Source: Tateyamaria sp. Alg231-49 (GTDB lineage: Bacteria; Pseudomonadota; Alphaproteobacteria; Rhodobacterales; Rhodobacteraceae). Taken from it: 64,000 nucleotides of DNA. Within the stretch, counting starts at the first letter, position 1. Every line of letters begins with the position of its first letter. Below, one piece after another: positions 39,698 through 48,949 of the stretch. The notes under the pieces were generated by a model. That model did no database searches and had not been told where the DNA came from. It saw nothing but the letters and a program-made list of their open reading frames with translations. The position numbers were made by a program, and so were the translations under genes. The stretch covers positions 349,552 to 413,551 of the forward strand of contig NZ_FRFA01000001.1 of the NCBI RefSeq assembly GCF_900143535.1, read 5' to 3'.

Positions 39698-40599
39698 GGG
39701 GCGGCACGCCGCCCGCCGTTCAAACGTCCGCTTTGCACCCACCAGTTTGGATGTGCCGCCCGAATTTCTTCGGCTGCGGCTTCGGCCTTGTGCACGCGGT
39801 CAAACAGACCAAAACACGTCGCCCCCGATCCGGACATGCGCGCAAGGCGGCACGTTTCGTGCGCAGACAGCGCGCCCAGCACATCCCCAATGGACGGACA
39901 ATCCCCGACCGCCGCATCCTGCAAATCGTTACGTTGTGCGCTCAGCCAATCCAGCACCGCGTCACGATCCTCAAAACTCTCGGGCCACGGTTCTATGGTC
40001 GCATTCTGCTTTGTCGCCAATTGTGAAAAGACGGACGGGGTGGACACCTGAACCCGCGGGTTCACCAGGACAATCGGATAGGGATGAAAATCCGTGATGG
40101 GCTCTATCTGCTCACCAATCCCGCGCACGCGGGCTGGTTCGCTCAGAACACACATCGGCACATCCGCGCCAATTTCCAACAGATCGTGGGCATCCTGACG
40201 GGTTGGATCACGCGGGATGTCCTGCCCCTCCAAAGCTGCGCGCAGCCGTAGCAGACCGCGATAGGTGGCGGCCGCGTCTGCCGATCCCCCCCCAATGCCC
40301 GACGCCATCGGCAGGTGCTTTTCCAAAGCGAGAGAGACATAAGTGTCCGGGTGCCAAAACTTCTGCGCCGCATGCCACATGATGTTGTTGTCGCTAGACA
40401 GTTCCGGCGTCGCTTCGGGCCCTGTCACGGCAAGAGCACCCGGCCCAGTGCTTGAAACTGTGATGACATCCCCGATGTCCGCAAAAGCGACCAGCGTGTC
40501 TAGAAGATGGTAACCGTTCTCAAGTTGGCCGGTCACATGCAGGCACAAATTGATCTTGGCCGGAGCAAAGACCTCGACCGAGACCTTATCCTTCGTCAT
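39673..40599 (-). CDS. ispE: 4-diphosphocytidyl-2-C-methyl-D-erythritol kinase
   Basis: A 308-residue GHMP kinase of the MEP isoprenoid pathway. APAKINLCLHVTGQLENGYHLLDTL is the N-terminal substrate motif, MASGIGGGSADAAATYRGL the ATP-binding loop, and MSGSGATCFGLFD the C-terminal glycine motif. Its start overlaps the TPR gene by 14 bases, so the two are translated together; its end overlaps convergent ispB by 25 bases. Confidence 0.94.
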   Translation of the reverse strand: MTKDKVSVEVFAPAKINLCLHVTGQLENGYHLLDTLVAFADIGDVITVSSTGPGALAVTGPEATPELSSDNNIMWHAAQKFWHPDTYVSLALEKHLPMASGIGGGSADAAATYRGLLRLRAALEGQDIPRDPTRQDAHDLLEIGADVPMCVLSEPARVRGIGEQIEPITDFHPYPIVLVNPRVQVSTPSVFSQLATKQNATIEPWPESFEDRDAVLDWLSAQRNDLQDAAVGDCPSIGDVLGALSAHETCRLARMSGSGATCFGLFDRVHKAEAAAEEIRAAHPNWWVQSGRLNGGRRAAPQLIRSTT

Positions 40600-42301
40600 C
40601 CGCCACTTTCAAAGGCGGCGCACCTTCTTCTTCCAACACGACATCCAAACCGACTTCCAACTTGCGCCGCATGCGGTCCGGGTCTGCCTCGCCATCTACT
40701 TCTTCGGGGTCAACAAAGCTAAGCGCGCGCATCCACTGGAATTGCGCCTCGCGTTCGCGCCCGACAGCCCAATAGACGTCACCAAGGTGGTCATTCACCA
40801 CCGGATCGACAGGCATCAGTTCAACTGCGCGTTCCATGTGGCCAACGGCTTCGTCAAAACGGCCAAGGCGGTAAAGAACCCAGCCAAGGCTGTCCACGAT
40901 ATAGCCACTTTCGCCATTGGTCGCGTCGACCGCCTGCTCGATCATGCTCAGCGCTTCGTCCAGCTTGATCTGCTTTTCCACCAGCGAATAGCCTAGATAA
41001 TTCAGCACCTGCGGCTGCCCCGGGTTCAGTTCGAGGGCACGGCGAAAATCAGCCTCGGAGCGGGTCCATTCGTCTTGGCGTTCCAGCGTTATGGCGCGGG
41101 CATAATACAGGAACCACGTCCCGTTCGCCCCCTCTGGCGTCAGATCAATAGCACGGTCATAGGCTCCGGTGGCTTCTGCAAACCGGTCCTGCTGTCGCAA
41201 CACGTCGCCCAAAGTGGAATGGACCACTGACAAGTCGCCAAACCGCTTTGCCAGTTGCTCAAGTACTTCAATGGCCGCGTCCACCTTGCCGGACTCGCGC
41301 AAGGTGCCAACGCGACCCAGTTCGGCGGCGTGGAAGGCGGGGTGGTCCGCAGGTACTTCTTTGTAAACAGCCCCTGAAAGTTCGTACTGCTCCAGCTCTT
41401 CGAGCAGATCCGCGACCAGCAACAGCGCATCAATCTGCTCGGGGCGTAAGTGACGCGCAAGGCGCGCGTAGATCAACGTGTAATCGGCACCTGCATCCGC
41501 GCGCAGCGCACCTGCAACAGAGTAAAACACCTCTGCCGCGCCATCGCGGGCTGAAGTCACATGGGTGAACGGCATCACGTCACCCGCGGCAAGTCCGTCC
41601 CGCATCGTCGCCAGTTCTGGGTCTGAAGAAGTACCAAACGCCGCCTCAAGAGAAGCGATCGCGTCATCATTTCGACCCAGTTGCGACAACACTTCCGCCC
41701 GCGCCATGGCGCCGCGCCGGGTGCGCTGCAAAGGGCCCGCTTCGGACGCAAAAATGGCCTCTGATGCCTCGAAATCCCCCTCCAAAGCCAGCGCCATAGC
41801 CTTGTGATAAAGCGCAAAGCCGCGCAAACCGCGTTCTTCGCTGATCCGGTCAAATTCTGCTAGACCATCCTCAACACGACCCGCCCCGATCATAGCCCAT
41901 GCGCCCAAAAGGCCATCGACCAGCGGCCCAATACCGGCGGCTTCTACATTGCGGTTCAGGTAATCGTCATAGGCTTCGCGCGCAAACATGTCGGCGATGA
42001 CCGTCATATGCGCGGCCTGACTGCGAATGCCCTTCCCCTCAAGCAACTTGGCGATCGGCAAGGCGCGGTCGATACGACCCATGGCCAGTTGCGTGGCAAT
42101 GGTGTCCTCCATCAGCCCCACATTGGATGGGTCGCGGGCCAAAGCAGCGGTATAATAGCGCGATGACGCCTCGAAGTCGTCTCGGATCGCCGCTTGGCGC
42201 CCCGCCAAATATGCACCGGACAGCGAATCCGCAGCAACGATCTGAGGCGAGGCAAAAAGGCTGGTGGTCAATGCAGTACAAATGAGAAGCGTGCGGATCA
42301 C
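40586..42301 (-). CDS. Exported tetratricopeptide-repeat protein
   Basis: A 571-residue protein with signal peptide MIRTLLICTALTTSLFA. The rest is a superhelix of TPR units, clearest at LSVVHSTLGDVLRQQDRFAE, FRRALELNPGQPQVLNYLGYSLVE, YIVDSLGWVLYRLGRFDEAV and VNDHLGDVYWAVGREREAQFQW. Such proteins scaffold envelope complexes. A comparable gene precedes ispE in many Rhodobacteraceae as recalled. A specific partner cannot be named. Its 3' end overlaps ispE by 14 bases. Confidence 0.86.
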   Translation of the reverse strand: MIRTLLICTALTTSLFASPQIVAADSLSGAYLAGRQAAIRDDFEASSRYYTAALARDPSNVGLMEDTIATQLAMGRIDRALPIAKLLEGKGIRSQAAHMTVIADMFAREAYDDYLNRNVEAAGIGPLVDGLLGAWAMIGAGRVEDGLAEFDRISEERGLRGFALYHKAMALALEGDFEASEAIFASEAGPLQRTRRGAMARAEVLSQLGRNDDAIASLEAAFGTSSDPELATMRDGLAAGDVMPFTHVTSARDGAAEVFYSVAGALRADAGADYTLIYARLARHLRPEQIDALLLVADLLEELEQYELSGAVYKEVPADHPAFHAAELGRVGTLRESGKVDAAIEVLEQLAKRFGDLSVVHSTLGDVLRQQDRFAEATGAYDRAIDLTPEGANGTWFLYYARAITLERQDEWTRSEADFRRALELNPGQPQVLNYLGYSLVEKQIKLDEALSMIEQAVDATNGESGYIVDSLGWVLYRLGRFDEAVGHMERAVELMPVDPVVNDHLGDVYWAVGREREAQFQWMRALSFVDPEEVDGEADPDRMRRKLEVGLDVVLEEEGAPPLKVADDEG

Positions 42302-42388
42302 GGGGGGGCACCTGTTATGTGAGAGCTCGAGTTGACGCTACGCTAACACGTCTGACACCGGGTGCAACGTGACCTCGCGAAATGGTTA

Positions 42389-42411
42389 GCGTGTCGCAGG
42401 GTGCGACACGC
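42389..42411 (-). terminator. Strong hairpin downstream of the ETF-QO gene
   Basis: GCGTGTCGCA (42389-42398) and TGCGACACGC (42402-42411) form a perfect 10-bp stem with a 3-nt loop, 8 bp after the ETF-QO stop. It has no T-run on the minus strand, so it may stop transcription only partly or protect the mRNA 3' end. Confidence 0.55.
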
Positions 42412-42418
42412 ACATAGC

Positions 42419-44068
42419 TTACATATTGGGATAATTCGGCCCGTCACCGCCCTGTGGCGTGGTCCACGTGATGTTCTGCGCCGGGTCCTTGATGTCACAG
42501 GTCTTGCAGTGCACGCAATTCTGGAAATTGATCACAAAGCGGGTGTCTTTGCCCTCTTCCTCGACAAACTCGTAAACACCTGCCGGGCAATAGCGCGCCG
42601 AGGGACCTGCGTATTTGGCAAGGTTCGATTTCACGGGCACGTCCGCGTCTGTCAGATGCAAATGCGCAGGCTGGCTTTCTTCATGGTTGGTAAAGCTGAA
42701 GGCCACGTTGGTCAGGCGGTCAAAGGACAGCTTTCCATCCGGTTTGGGGTAATCAATGGCAGTATGCTTGGACGCCTCTTCGGTCGCGTCCGCGTCGTTC
42801 TTGCCATGCGCCTGCGTTCCGAACAAAGAAAAGCCAAGCGTGTTCGTCCACATGTCAAACCCGCCAAGCGTAAGCGATGCCATCAGGCCATATTTTGACC
42901 ACAACGGCTTGACGTTGCGCACTTTTTTCAGGTCTGCACCAATGTCGCCATCGCGGACTTCGCTCTCATAATCGGTTAGTTCATCGCCGGAACGCTCCGC
43001 CTTGATCGCATCGAACGCCGCCTCCGCAGCCGCTTTGCCCGAAAGCATCGCGTTGTGGTTGCCCTTGATGCGGGGGACGTTGACCATGCCCACGGAACAG
43101 CCAAGCAACGCCACGCCGGGCGCGACCATCTTGGGCATGGACTGGTATCCACCTTCAGAAATCGCGCGCGCGCCGTAGGCCACCCGTTTGCCGCCCTTGA
43201 GCAGTTCGGCCACCATCGGGTGATGTTTGAAGCGCTGGAACTCCATGTAAGGGAACAGGTGCGGGTTCTTGTAGTTCAGGTGCACCACAAACCCGACGTA
43301 AACCTGATTGTTCTCAAGGTGATAGATGAAAGATCCACCGCCCGCGTTCTTGCCCAGCGGCCAGCCCATGGTGTGGGTAACGGACCCTTCCTTGTGCTTG
43401 TCGGGGTCAATTTCCCAGATTTCCTTCATGCCAAGGCCGTACTTCTGAGGCTCCGAGTCCTTGGCCAGATCGTATTTCGCGATCACTTCTTTGGAGAGCG
43501 ACCCGCGTACACCTTCGGACAGGAACACGTATTTGCCATGCAGCTCCATGCCGGGTTCTGTGCCTTCACCAATGGACCCGTCCGCTTCCAGACCAAAGAC
43601 ACCAGCGACCACGCCTTTGACTTCTCCGGCCTCACCATAAACCAGTTCAGAACAGGCCATGCCCGGGAAAATTTCGACGCCCAGTTCCTCCGCCTGCTCG
43701 GCCATCCAGCGACACACATTCCCCATCGATACGATGTAGTTGCCGTGGTTGTTCATCAGGGGCGGCATGGGAAAGTTGGGGATACGGATCTGCCCCGCCT
43801 CGCCCAGCATATAAAACTTATCTTCCTTGACGGGCACGTTCAGCGGCGCGCCTTTTTCTTTCCAATCAGGGATAAGTGCGTCAAGACCACAAGGGTCCAG
43901 CACCGCACCCGACAGGATGTGCGCGCCCACTTCTGACCCTTTCTCCAAAACAACGACGTTCAGATCAGCATCAAGCTGTTTGAGACGAATGGCTGCCGAC
44001 AGGCCCGCGGGGCCAGCACCCACGATTACCACGTCATATTCCATTGCTTCGCGTTCTATCTCGGCCAT
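42419..44068 (-). CDS. Electron transfer flavoprotein-ubiquinone oxidoreductase
   Basis: A 549-residue iron-sulfur flavoprotein that passes electrons from reduced ETF (fatty-acid and amino-acid oxidation) to ubiquinone at the inner membrane. YDVVIVGAGPAGLSAAIRLK is the FAD motif; YCPAGVYEF and CVHCKTCDIKDP hold the four Cys of the 4Fe-4S cluster; PRIKGNHNAMLSGKAAAEAAF is a family block. GGA lies six bases before the ATG. Complete and of normal length. Functionally linked to the acyl-CoA dehydrogenase near 61 kb. Confidence 0.95.
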   Translation of the reverse strand: MAEIEREAMEYDVVIVGAGPAGLSAAIRLKQLDADLNVVVLEKGSEVGAHILSGAVLDPCGLDALIPDWKEKGAPLNVPVKEDKFYMLGEAGQIRIPNFPMPPLMNNHGNYIVSMGNVCRWMAEQAEELGVEIFPGMACSELVYGEAGEVKGVVAGVFGLEADGSIGEGTEPGMELHGKYVFLSEGVRGSLSKEVIAKYDLAKDSEPQKYGLGMKEIWEIDPDKHKEGSVTHTMGWPLGKNAGGGSFIYHLENNQVYVGFVVHLNYKNPHLFPYMEFQRFKHHPMVAELLKGGKRVAYGARAISEGGYQSMPKMVAPGVALLGCSVGMVNVPRIKGNHNAMLSGKAAAEAAFDAIKAERSGDELTDYESEVRDGDIGADLKKVRNVKPLWSKYGLMASLTLGGFDMWTNTLGFSLFGTQAHGKNDADATEEASKHTAIDYPKPDGKLSFDRLTNVAFSFTNHEESQPAHLHLTDADVPVKSNLAKYAGPSARYCPAGVYEFVEEEGKDTRFVINFQNCVHCKTCDIKDPAQNITWTTPQGGDGPNYPNM

Positions 44069-44210
44069 GTTCGTCCACTCTCTGATATCGCAGGCGCAAG
44101 GCAGCCTTGCGCGAAAAACATTTGGAATTGGCTAGCGCAGGTGCGCAGACGATGCAATCGCGACACCGCGTAAAATGATCCGGTGCTGCGATGGGTCACA
44201 GCACTGCGGC

Positions 44211-45923
44211 TCAGGCGTGGGCCCACATGGCACTGTCGGCGAATTTGTCGGACTTCCACCAGTCTGTCCGCCCGGCGTCATAATTGAAGTTGCGCGATCC
44301 CGCCTGACTTTGCAGGGGTGCCGATACCTGCCCGCCCGGCAGTCGGCGGGCGCGATGGTTTTTGGATTCCGGAACCACCATCGACACATGCCCCGACGCC
44401 CCATCATTCTTGCGCCGTGCAATGATCATGCACACCGCCCCCAGATTTGCATGATTTTGTAATTCCGTTGTGGACGCGATGCGTTGCCAGCCAAAACCAG
44501 AGCCATAGTCCGCCAGCCAGCGGAACAAATCATTGGCGCGCATTTCCTTGATCGTGTTGCCATAAAGTGGCTTGACCTCGGCGCCTCTCGCAATCGCACC
44601 CAATGCCCCCTCCATCCACCAAACCCGAGGGAAATAGACCCCGCAAAGCGCACAAAAGTCGTGGGCGTAAATATTGCAAAAGGTGAGCCGCCCGCGCGGG
44701 GCATAGCGCGCATGTCGCGCCGTGTTCTCCGGATTCAGGAACGCGATCACATCGTGAATACTGGCGCGCAGCATCTCGGGCGTCGTCCCTCCGCGCCCCG
44801 GCATTCCCTGTTCATTCAAAGAATGGGCCCCTGCCTGTTCTGTGCGTTTGGTGATCAATGCAGATTTGCGGGGCATCCAAACCGGCTCTACCGCGTGCTT
44901 GGCAGGAGGTTCCAAAGGCTCCAGCGGTGCAATTGGTTCCATCGGGGCGGCGGGGGTCGCATCCGCCAGAAAATCGGCAAACGCAAAGCCACGAAAAACT
45001 GTCCCCGACAGATCCGCCTCAACTTCCCGAAACCCATTCTGCGATTTTGTTCCAAAGGCCCGCACTGGCCAGCCGTCGGGCAAATCGGCAATCACGTTCT
45101 TAGTCGCGGGGCTGCTGACCTCCGGCTCACTGCGCAACCGCAGGGTCGTGGTCGATGTGTCAACAACCAGCCATGGCCCAGTTGCTTGCGGGGGGCGCAG
45201 CGGAGGAAGAACAGTCTGGCCGTCGTCAGGCACCACAACCGCCGGACCATCGGGCACTGCAATCTGGCGCAGGCGCGCCACATAGTCGTTGATATGCTCG
45301 CCGTAATGCTTGGCTCCGTCGAAATGCCCCTGCTTCAGCCCCTTGTTGGGGCGAAACCGCCCGGTGTTATAAGTGATGGCGATGGTCACAAATTCAAAAT
45401 CCGTGATCGAAGTCCGATCCTGCAACCCGCGCTTTTTCTGGCAGGATTTTAGCTCGCGCATGGCGCGCCCGAGTGTTTCGGAAAACTGTTCGTACCGCCG
45501 TTCAAGGAAGTACTCAGGCTCGACCTTGAAGAACTGCAGATCCAGCTGAAACACCCCATAGCCATGGCAAAACTTGTTTTTACGTTTCTTCGCAAACCCA
45601 TAGCCGGGCACGTGTTCGGACATATCTAGCAGTGCTTTGCGCGCAATATTGAACATCTCTTTGCCGCGCGGTTCCGCCTCAAGATGGCCGCGAGTCTTGG
45701 GAAAAGCGCTGCGGTTTGGTGCATCCAGCGTATCACCGCAACACAGACGCACGATTTCGTCCTTTGACAGCCCCTTGTCGCGCATAGGCGCCCACAGACT
45801 GCCAGTTTCCTGACAGGCGATGGCGCTGACCATGTCAGGGTCAAAAACGGTGCCGTCGATTGCGGCCTTTAATTCAGCCCAGAAAGTCTCCTTGAACCAC
45901 CGCATGTCCGAGGTCTTGACCAT
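44211..45923 (-). CDS. Two-domain putative peptidoglycan hydrolase without signal peptide
   Basis: A 570-residue protein with GGAG eight bases before the ATG. Residues 1-220 look like a lysozyme/transglycosylase-type domain: Glu39 in AIACQETGSLW as candidate acid and HGYGVFQLDLQ at 120-130. Residues about 250-320 resemble an SH3-type wall-binding domain (WLVVDTSTTTLRLRSEPE). After a Pro-rich linker, residues 400-525 look like a CHAP/NlpC-type cysteine amidase, with Cys416 (RLTFCNIYAHDFC) and His512 (GHVSMVV) as candidate catalytic pair. There is no signal peptide or membrane segment. It may be an endolysin-like or secreted effector-like enzyme; both are inference. Confidence 0.6.
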   Translation of the reverse strand: MVKTSDMRWFKETFWAELKAAIDGTVFDPDMVSAIACQETGSLWAPMRDKGLSKDEIVRLCCGDTLDAPNRSAFPKTRGHLEAEPRGKEMFNIARKALLDMSEHVPGYGFAKKRKNKFCHGYGVFQLDLQFFKVEPEYFLERRYEQFSETLGRAMRELKSCQKKRGLQDRTSITDFEFVTIAITYNTGRFRPNKGLKQGHFDGAKHYGEHINDYVARLRQIAVPDGPAVVVPDDGQTVLPPLRPPQATGPWLVVDTSTTTLRLRSEPEVSSPATKNVIADLPDGWPVRAFGTKSQNGFREVEADLSGTVFRGFAFADFLADATPAAPMEPIAPLEPLEPPAKHAVEPVWMPRKSALITKRTEQAGAHSLNEQGMPGRGGTTPEMLRASIHDVIAFLNPENTARHARYAPRGRLTFCNIYAHDFCALCGVYFPRVWWMEGALGAIARGAEVKPLYGNTIKEMRANDLFRWLADYGSGFGWQRIASTTELQNHANLGAVCMIIARRKNDGASGHVSMVVPESKNHRARRLPGGQVSAPLQSQAGSRNFNYDAGRTDWWKSDKFADSAMWAHA

Positions 45924-46012
45924 ACAAAAATCTCCAAAATGAAAAACGCAATAAATATCTCTAAACGCTAGACCGGGCAGACGCCGCGATCAAGAAATTC
46001 CACCTATGCGCG

Positions 46013-46468
46013 TTATTTGTCCGGGCTATCGCCCAACAGGTACCGCGGCCCCGTCCCACGCTCGGCTGCGCGATCTTTGGGGTTGTAAAGGGCACATGCC
46101 TCAAGGCTCAGGCAGCCACAGCCGATACAGCCATCAAGCGTATCGCGCAGCTTTTCCAACCGGGCAATTCGAGTATCGAGACCACTGCGAAACGTTTTGC
46201 TTATGCGCGTCCAATCCGCTTTCGTGGGGGCGCGGTGGCGGGGCAGACGATCCAGCTCTACCCGGATCTGCGGCAGAGTGAATCCAAACTGCTGCGCGAT
46301 CATGACAAAGCTCAAGCGCCGGATGTCGGCGCGCTGAAACCGCCGGCGTCCTGCTGAGTTGCGCCACGGGGCGATCAGCCCTTCTTCTTCGTAGTATCGG
46401 ATTGCTGACACAGCGAGACCGGTGCGTGCTGCAATCTCACCGATGCTCAAACCCTCGGCTGCACTCAT
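46013..46468 (-). CDS. soxR: Redox-sensitive transcriptional activator SoxR
   Basis: A 151-residue MerR-family regulator. Residues 8-75 are the DNA-binding part (LSIGEIAARTGLAVSAIRYYEEEGL). The 2Fe-2S cluster ligands are Cys114, 117, 119 and 125 (CIGCGCLSLEAC). Oxidation by redox-cycling compounds switches it on. A perfect SoxR box lies in the 74-bp region shared with the divergent VOC-family gene, which is the most likely target. Confidence 0.94.
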   Translation of the reverse strand: MSAAEGLSIGEIAARTGLAVSAIRYYEEEGLIAPWRNSAGRRRFQRADIRRLSFVMIAQQFGFTLPQIRVELDRLPRHRAPTKADWTRISKTFRSGLDTRIARLEKLRDTLDGCIGCGCLSLEACALYNPKDRAAERGTGPRYLLGDSPDK

Positions 46469-46481
46469 GCGAAAAAACCTC

Positions 46482-46512
46482 TTGACCTCAAGTTAACTTG
46501 AGGTGGGACACT
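46482..46512 (+). promoter_or_regulatory. SoxR box in a MerR-type promoter
   Basis: CCTCAAGTTAACTTGAGG at 46486-46503 is a perfect 18-bp palindrome, identical to the known E. coli soxS SoxR site. TTGACC (46482-46487) and GACACT (46507-46512) could be -35 and -10 elements 19 bp apart, the long spacer typical of MerR/SoxR promoters, reading towards the VOC gene. Confidence 0.88.
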
Positions 46513-46542
46513 GCCCTCATCAACTTCGAAAGGAAAGTCAAA

Positions 46543-46932
46543 ATGGCCAACGCCGCTCAGCTTGAACACACCAACTTTACCGTGACCGACCCCGATGCGA
46601 CCGCCAAATGGATGTGCGACCTGTTTGGTTGGCACGTCCGCTGGACTGGAGGATCGCGCGAAGTGGGCTATTCGGTCCATGTGGGCACCGAAAACCACTA
46701 CCTTGCACTCTATGTGCCCAAGGAAGGCGGGTTGAACGCGCGCGAAGACAACTACACCACAACCGGCGGCCTTAACCACATTGCAGTCGTCGTGGATGAC
46801 ATTGACACCATGCGTGCCCGGGTGGCCGAAACCGGCTTTGAGCCCGGCGAACACTATGACTACGAACCGGGGCAGCGGTTCTACTTTCACGATCATGACG
46901 GCATCGAATACGAGGTGGTGCAATACGACTGA
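46543..46932 (+). CDS. VOC (glyoxalase/bleomycin-resistance) family protein, SoxR target
   Basis: A 129-residue protein starting at ATG 46543 with AAAGGAAAG upstream; the longer frame from 46498 would begin inside the SoxR box. The two beta-alpha-beta-beta-beta units are seen in LEHTNFTVTDPDATAKWMCDLFGW and NHIAVVVDDIDTMRARV, with metal-site candidates H10-type and Glu in DGIEYEVVQYD. Probably detoxifies or binds a redox-active compound. The SoxR promoter placement is the main clue. Confidence 0.87.
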   Translation: MANAAQLEHTNFTVTDPDATAKWMCDLFGWHVRWTGGSREVGYSVHVGTENHYLALYVPKEGGLNAREDNYTTTGGLNHIAVVVDDIDTMRARVAETGFEPGEHYDYEPGQRFYFHDHDGIEYEVVQYD

Positions 46933-47098
46933 CCGGCTGCGCCCATGTTTTAGGGCGTTCAAGATGAGTACTTGGCACACGGGCACGGCAGCGATCAAAT
47001 CCGCTTGCATTCCCCTGCTTCATTGGGTCAGGTATTGGGTATGAACTTATATCGGCGGCTCCACACCGGGGCCGCCGCACCTTATCTGGACGACGCCC

Positions 47099-47569
47099 AT
47101 GGAAAAGATCCCAATGACCCGCGCAGGGGCACAGGCTCTGGAAACCGAGCTGAAACACCTCAAGTCCGTCGAACGGCCCGCCATCATCAAGGCGATCGCC
47201 GAGGCGCGCGAACATGGGGATCTGTCCGAAAACGCCGAATATCATTCCGCAAAGGAAAAGCAGTCCTTTATCGAGGGGCGGGTCAAGGAACTCGAAGGGG
47301 TAATCTCTCTGGCCGACGTCATCGATCCTGCCAAAATGTCCGGTGCGATCAAGTTTGGCGCGACAGTGACACTCGTGGATGAGGACACGGATGAGGAAAA
47401 AACCTATCAGATCGTTGGCGAATATGAGGCCAACATCGAAAAGGGCCTTTTGAACATCAAATCGCCGATTGCCCGTGCCCTTATCGGCAAAGAAGAGGGC
47501 GACAGTGTCGAAGTACGCACACCGGGCGGTGAAAAGTCCTATGAAGTACTGAAAATCAGCTATAGCTGA
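47099..47569 (+). CDS. greA: Transcription elongation factor GreA
   Basis: A 156-residue protein of standard length. The N-terminal coiled coil carries the tip acidic residues in [19 protein letters not shown], which stimulate RNA cleavage by stalled RNA polymerase. The C-terminal globular domain ends [13 protein letters not shown]. It is followed four bases later by a membrane protein gene, so it may head an operon. The 166-bp region before it has only a GC-rich inverted repeat in the leader. Confidence 0.96.
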   Translation: MEKIPMTRAGAQALETELKHLKSVERPAIIKAIAEAREHGDLSENAEYHSAKEKQSFIEGRVKELEGVISLADVIDPAKMSGAIKFGATVTLVDEDTDEEKTYQIVGEYEANIEKGLLNIKSPIARALIGKEEGDSVEVRTPGGEKSYEVLKISYS

Positions 47570-47573
47570 GGCC

Positions 47574-48590
47574 ATGGCCGACGAAACAACACCCCCCGCA
47601 TCCCGACCGACTCCGCTCGGGATCTATGACAAGCCGCAACAGGCCACCGTGACTTCGATTGAAGTCGTGGCATTGGTCATGTCCGCACTTTGGTTGCTCG
47701 GCGCGGCGGCGTTCTTTCTGCTGACCGATACGGGCGCTGATACGACTGGGTTCGAGGGTTTCCGCTTTCTGATCACGATGCTGGCCGTTTTCATGCCCAT
47801 CGCAATGATTTGGGTTGCAGCCACAGCGGCAAGATCAAGCCGGGTGATGCGCGAGGAAAGCCAGCGGCTGCAGGCCGCCATCGATGCCATCCGCCAAACC
47901 TACATCGCACAAGCGCAGGGTGCCGGGGTCAAGTCCGAGGCGTCTGTGGCGCGCAAACTGGACGAGATCGCTGCGGCAACCCGCAAGACCGAAACGGCGC
48001 TGGCTACGTTCCAGTCGCGGAGGGAGGCGGATCCCACGCCACGCTCTGCCGCACCCCCTGTCGATAGCGGCGATCAACCGGCCCTCGCCCTAGGCACCAG
48101 TGCCGAAGACATGGCACTGCCTCTGGAGATTGATGATTTCATCCGCGCCCTCAACTTCCCCGAAACAACCGAGGACGAGGAAGGCTTTGCCGCTCTGCGC
48201 AAGGCCATGCTGGATCGCACCACGGCCCAACTTGTGCAGGCTGCGCAGGATATTCTGACGCTCCTCAGCCAGGATGGCATCTACATGGACGATCTGCGCC
48301 CCGACCGGGCGCGCCCAGAAGTATGGCGTCAGTTTGCCGGTGGCGAACGCGGGAGACCGGTGGCAGCTTTGGGTGGTGTGCGGGACCGTTCTTCGCTGGC
48401 TCTGACAGCCGGACGGATGAAGCAGGACCCGATCTTTCGCGATGCAGCCCACCACTTTTTGCGCCGTTTCGATCAAACGATCTCTGCTTTTGTAGAGAAT
48501 GCAAGCGATGAAGACATCGCCGCCCTCAGCGACACGCGCACCGCGCGGGCCTTTATGCTCTTGGGGCGTGTTGCGGGTACATTCGATTGA
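47574..48590 (+). CDS. Membrane protein of unknown function with coiled coil
   Basis: A 338-residue protein. Two transmembrane helices lie near residues 28-50 and 65-85, followed by a coiled-coil stretch (MREESQRLQAAIDAIRQTYIA to RKTETALATF), a Pro/Ala linker and a helical C-terminal domain (EIDDFIRALNFPETTEDEEGF, HHFLRRFDQTISAFVENASDEDI). No known family was recognised. It follows greA by four bases and its stop overlaps the RidA start (TTGA), pointing to one transcript. Confidence 0.75.
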   Translation: MADETTPPASRPTPLGIYDKPQQATVTSIEVVALVMSALWLLGAAAFFLLTDTGADTTGFEGFRFLITMLAVFMPIAMIWVAATAARSSRVMREESQRLQAAIDAIRQTYIAQAQGAGVKSEASVARKLDEIAAATRKTETALATFQSRREADPTPRSAAPPVDSGDQPALALGTSAEDMALPLEIDDFIRALNFPETTEDEEGFAALRKAMLDRTTAQLVQAAQDILTLLSQDGIYMDDLRPDRARPEVWRQFAGGERGRPVAALGGVRDRSSLALTAGRMKQDPIFRDAAHHFLRRFDQTISAFVENASDEDIAALSDTRTARAFMLLGRVAGTFD

Positions 48591-48946
48591 CGCCACCGCC
48601 CATCACGCGCATCCCAGCGCCGGGGACCGGACGCAGTGATGCCGTGGCCTCGGATGGGTATGTCTATGCAGTTGCCACCGACCCGGAATGTGCGGACGGA
48701 ATCGCGGCCCAGACCCGCAATACCCTGCACGACCTTGACCGTTTACTCGAAGAACTGGGCAGCAACCGAACCCGCCTGTTGCAGGCCACCGTTTACCTTA
48801 GCGACATAGCGCTGAAACCGCAGATGGACGCGGTTTGGCGGGATTGGATCGGGGCAGAGGCAAACTGGCCGCAACGCGCCTGTGTCGGTGTCGGGCTGGA
48901 AACCGGATACCTGATCGAAGTTGTAGTGATCGCGCAAGGTCTGTGA
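48587..48946 (+). CDS. RidA-family protein
   Basis: A 119-residue protein of the RidA/YjgF/UK114 trimeric family, which hydrolyses reactive enamine/imine intermediates. TRNTLHDLDRLLEELGS, ATVYLSDIALKPQMDAVW and PQRACVGVGL are the family blocks; the Arg in the last one is the deaminase Arg. The TTG start overlaps the stop of the previous gene as TTGA. The N-terminal part is shorter than in classic RidA. Confidence 0.83.
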   Translation: MTPPPITRIPAPGTGRSDAVASDGYVYAVATDPECADGIAAQTRNTLHDLDRLLEELGSNRTRLLQATVYLSDIALKPQMDAVWRDWIGAEANWPQRACVGVGLETGYLIEVVVIAQGL

Positions 48947-48949
48947 CGG

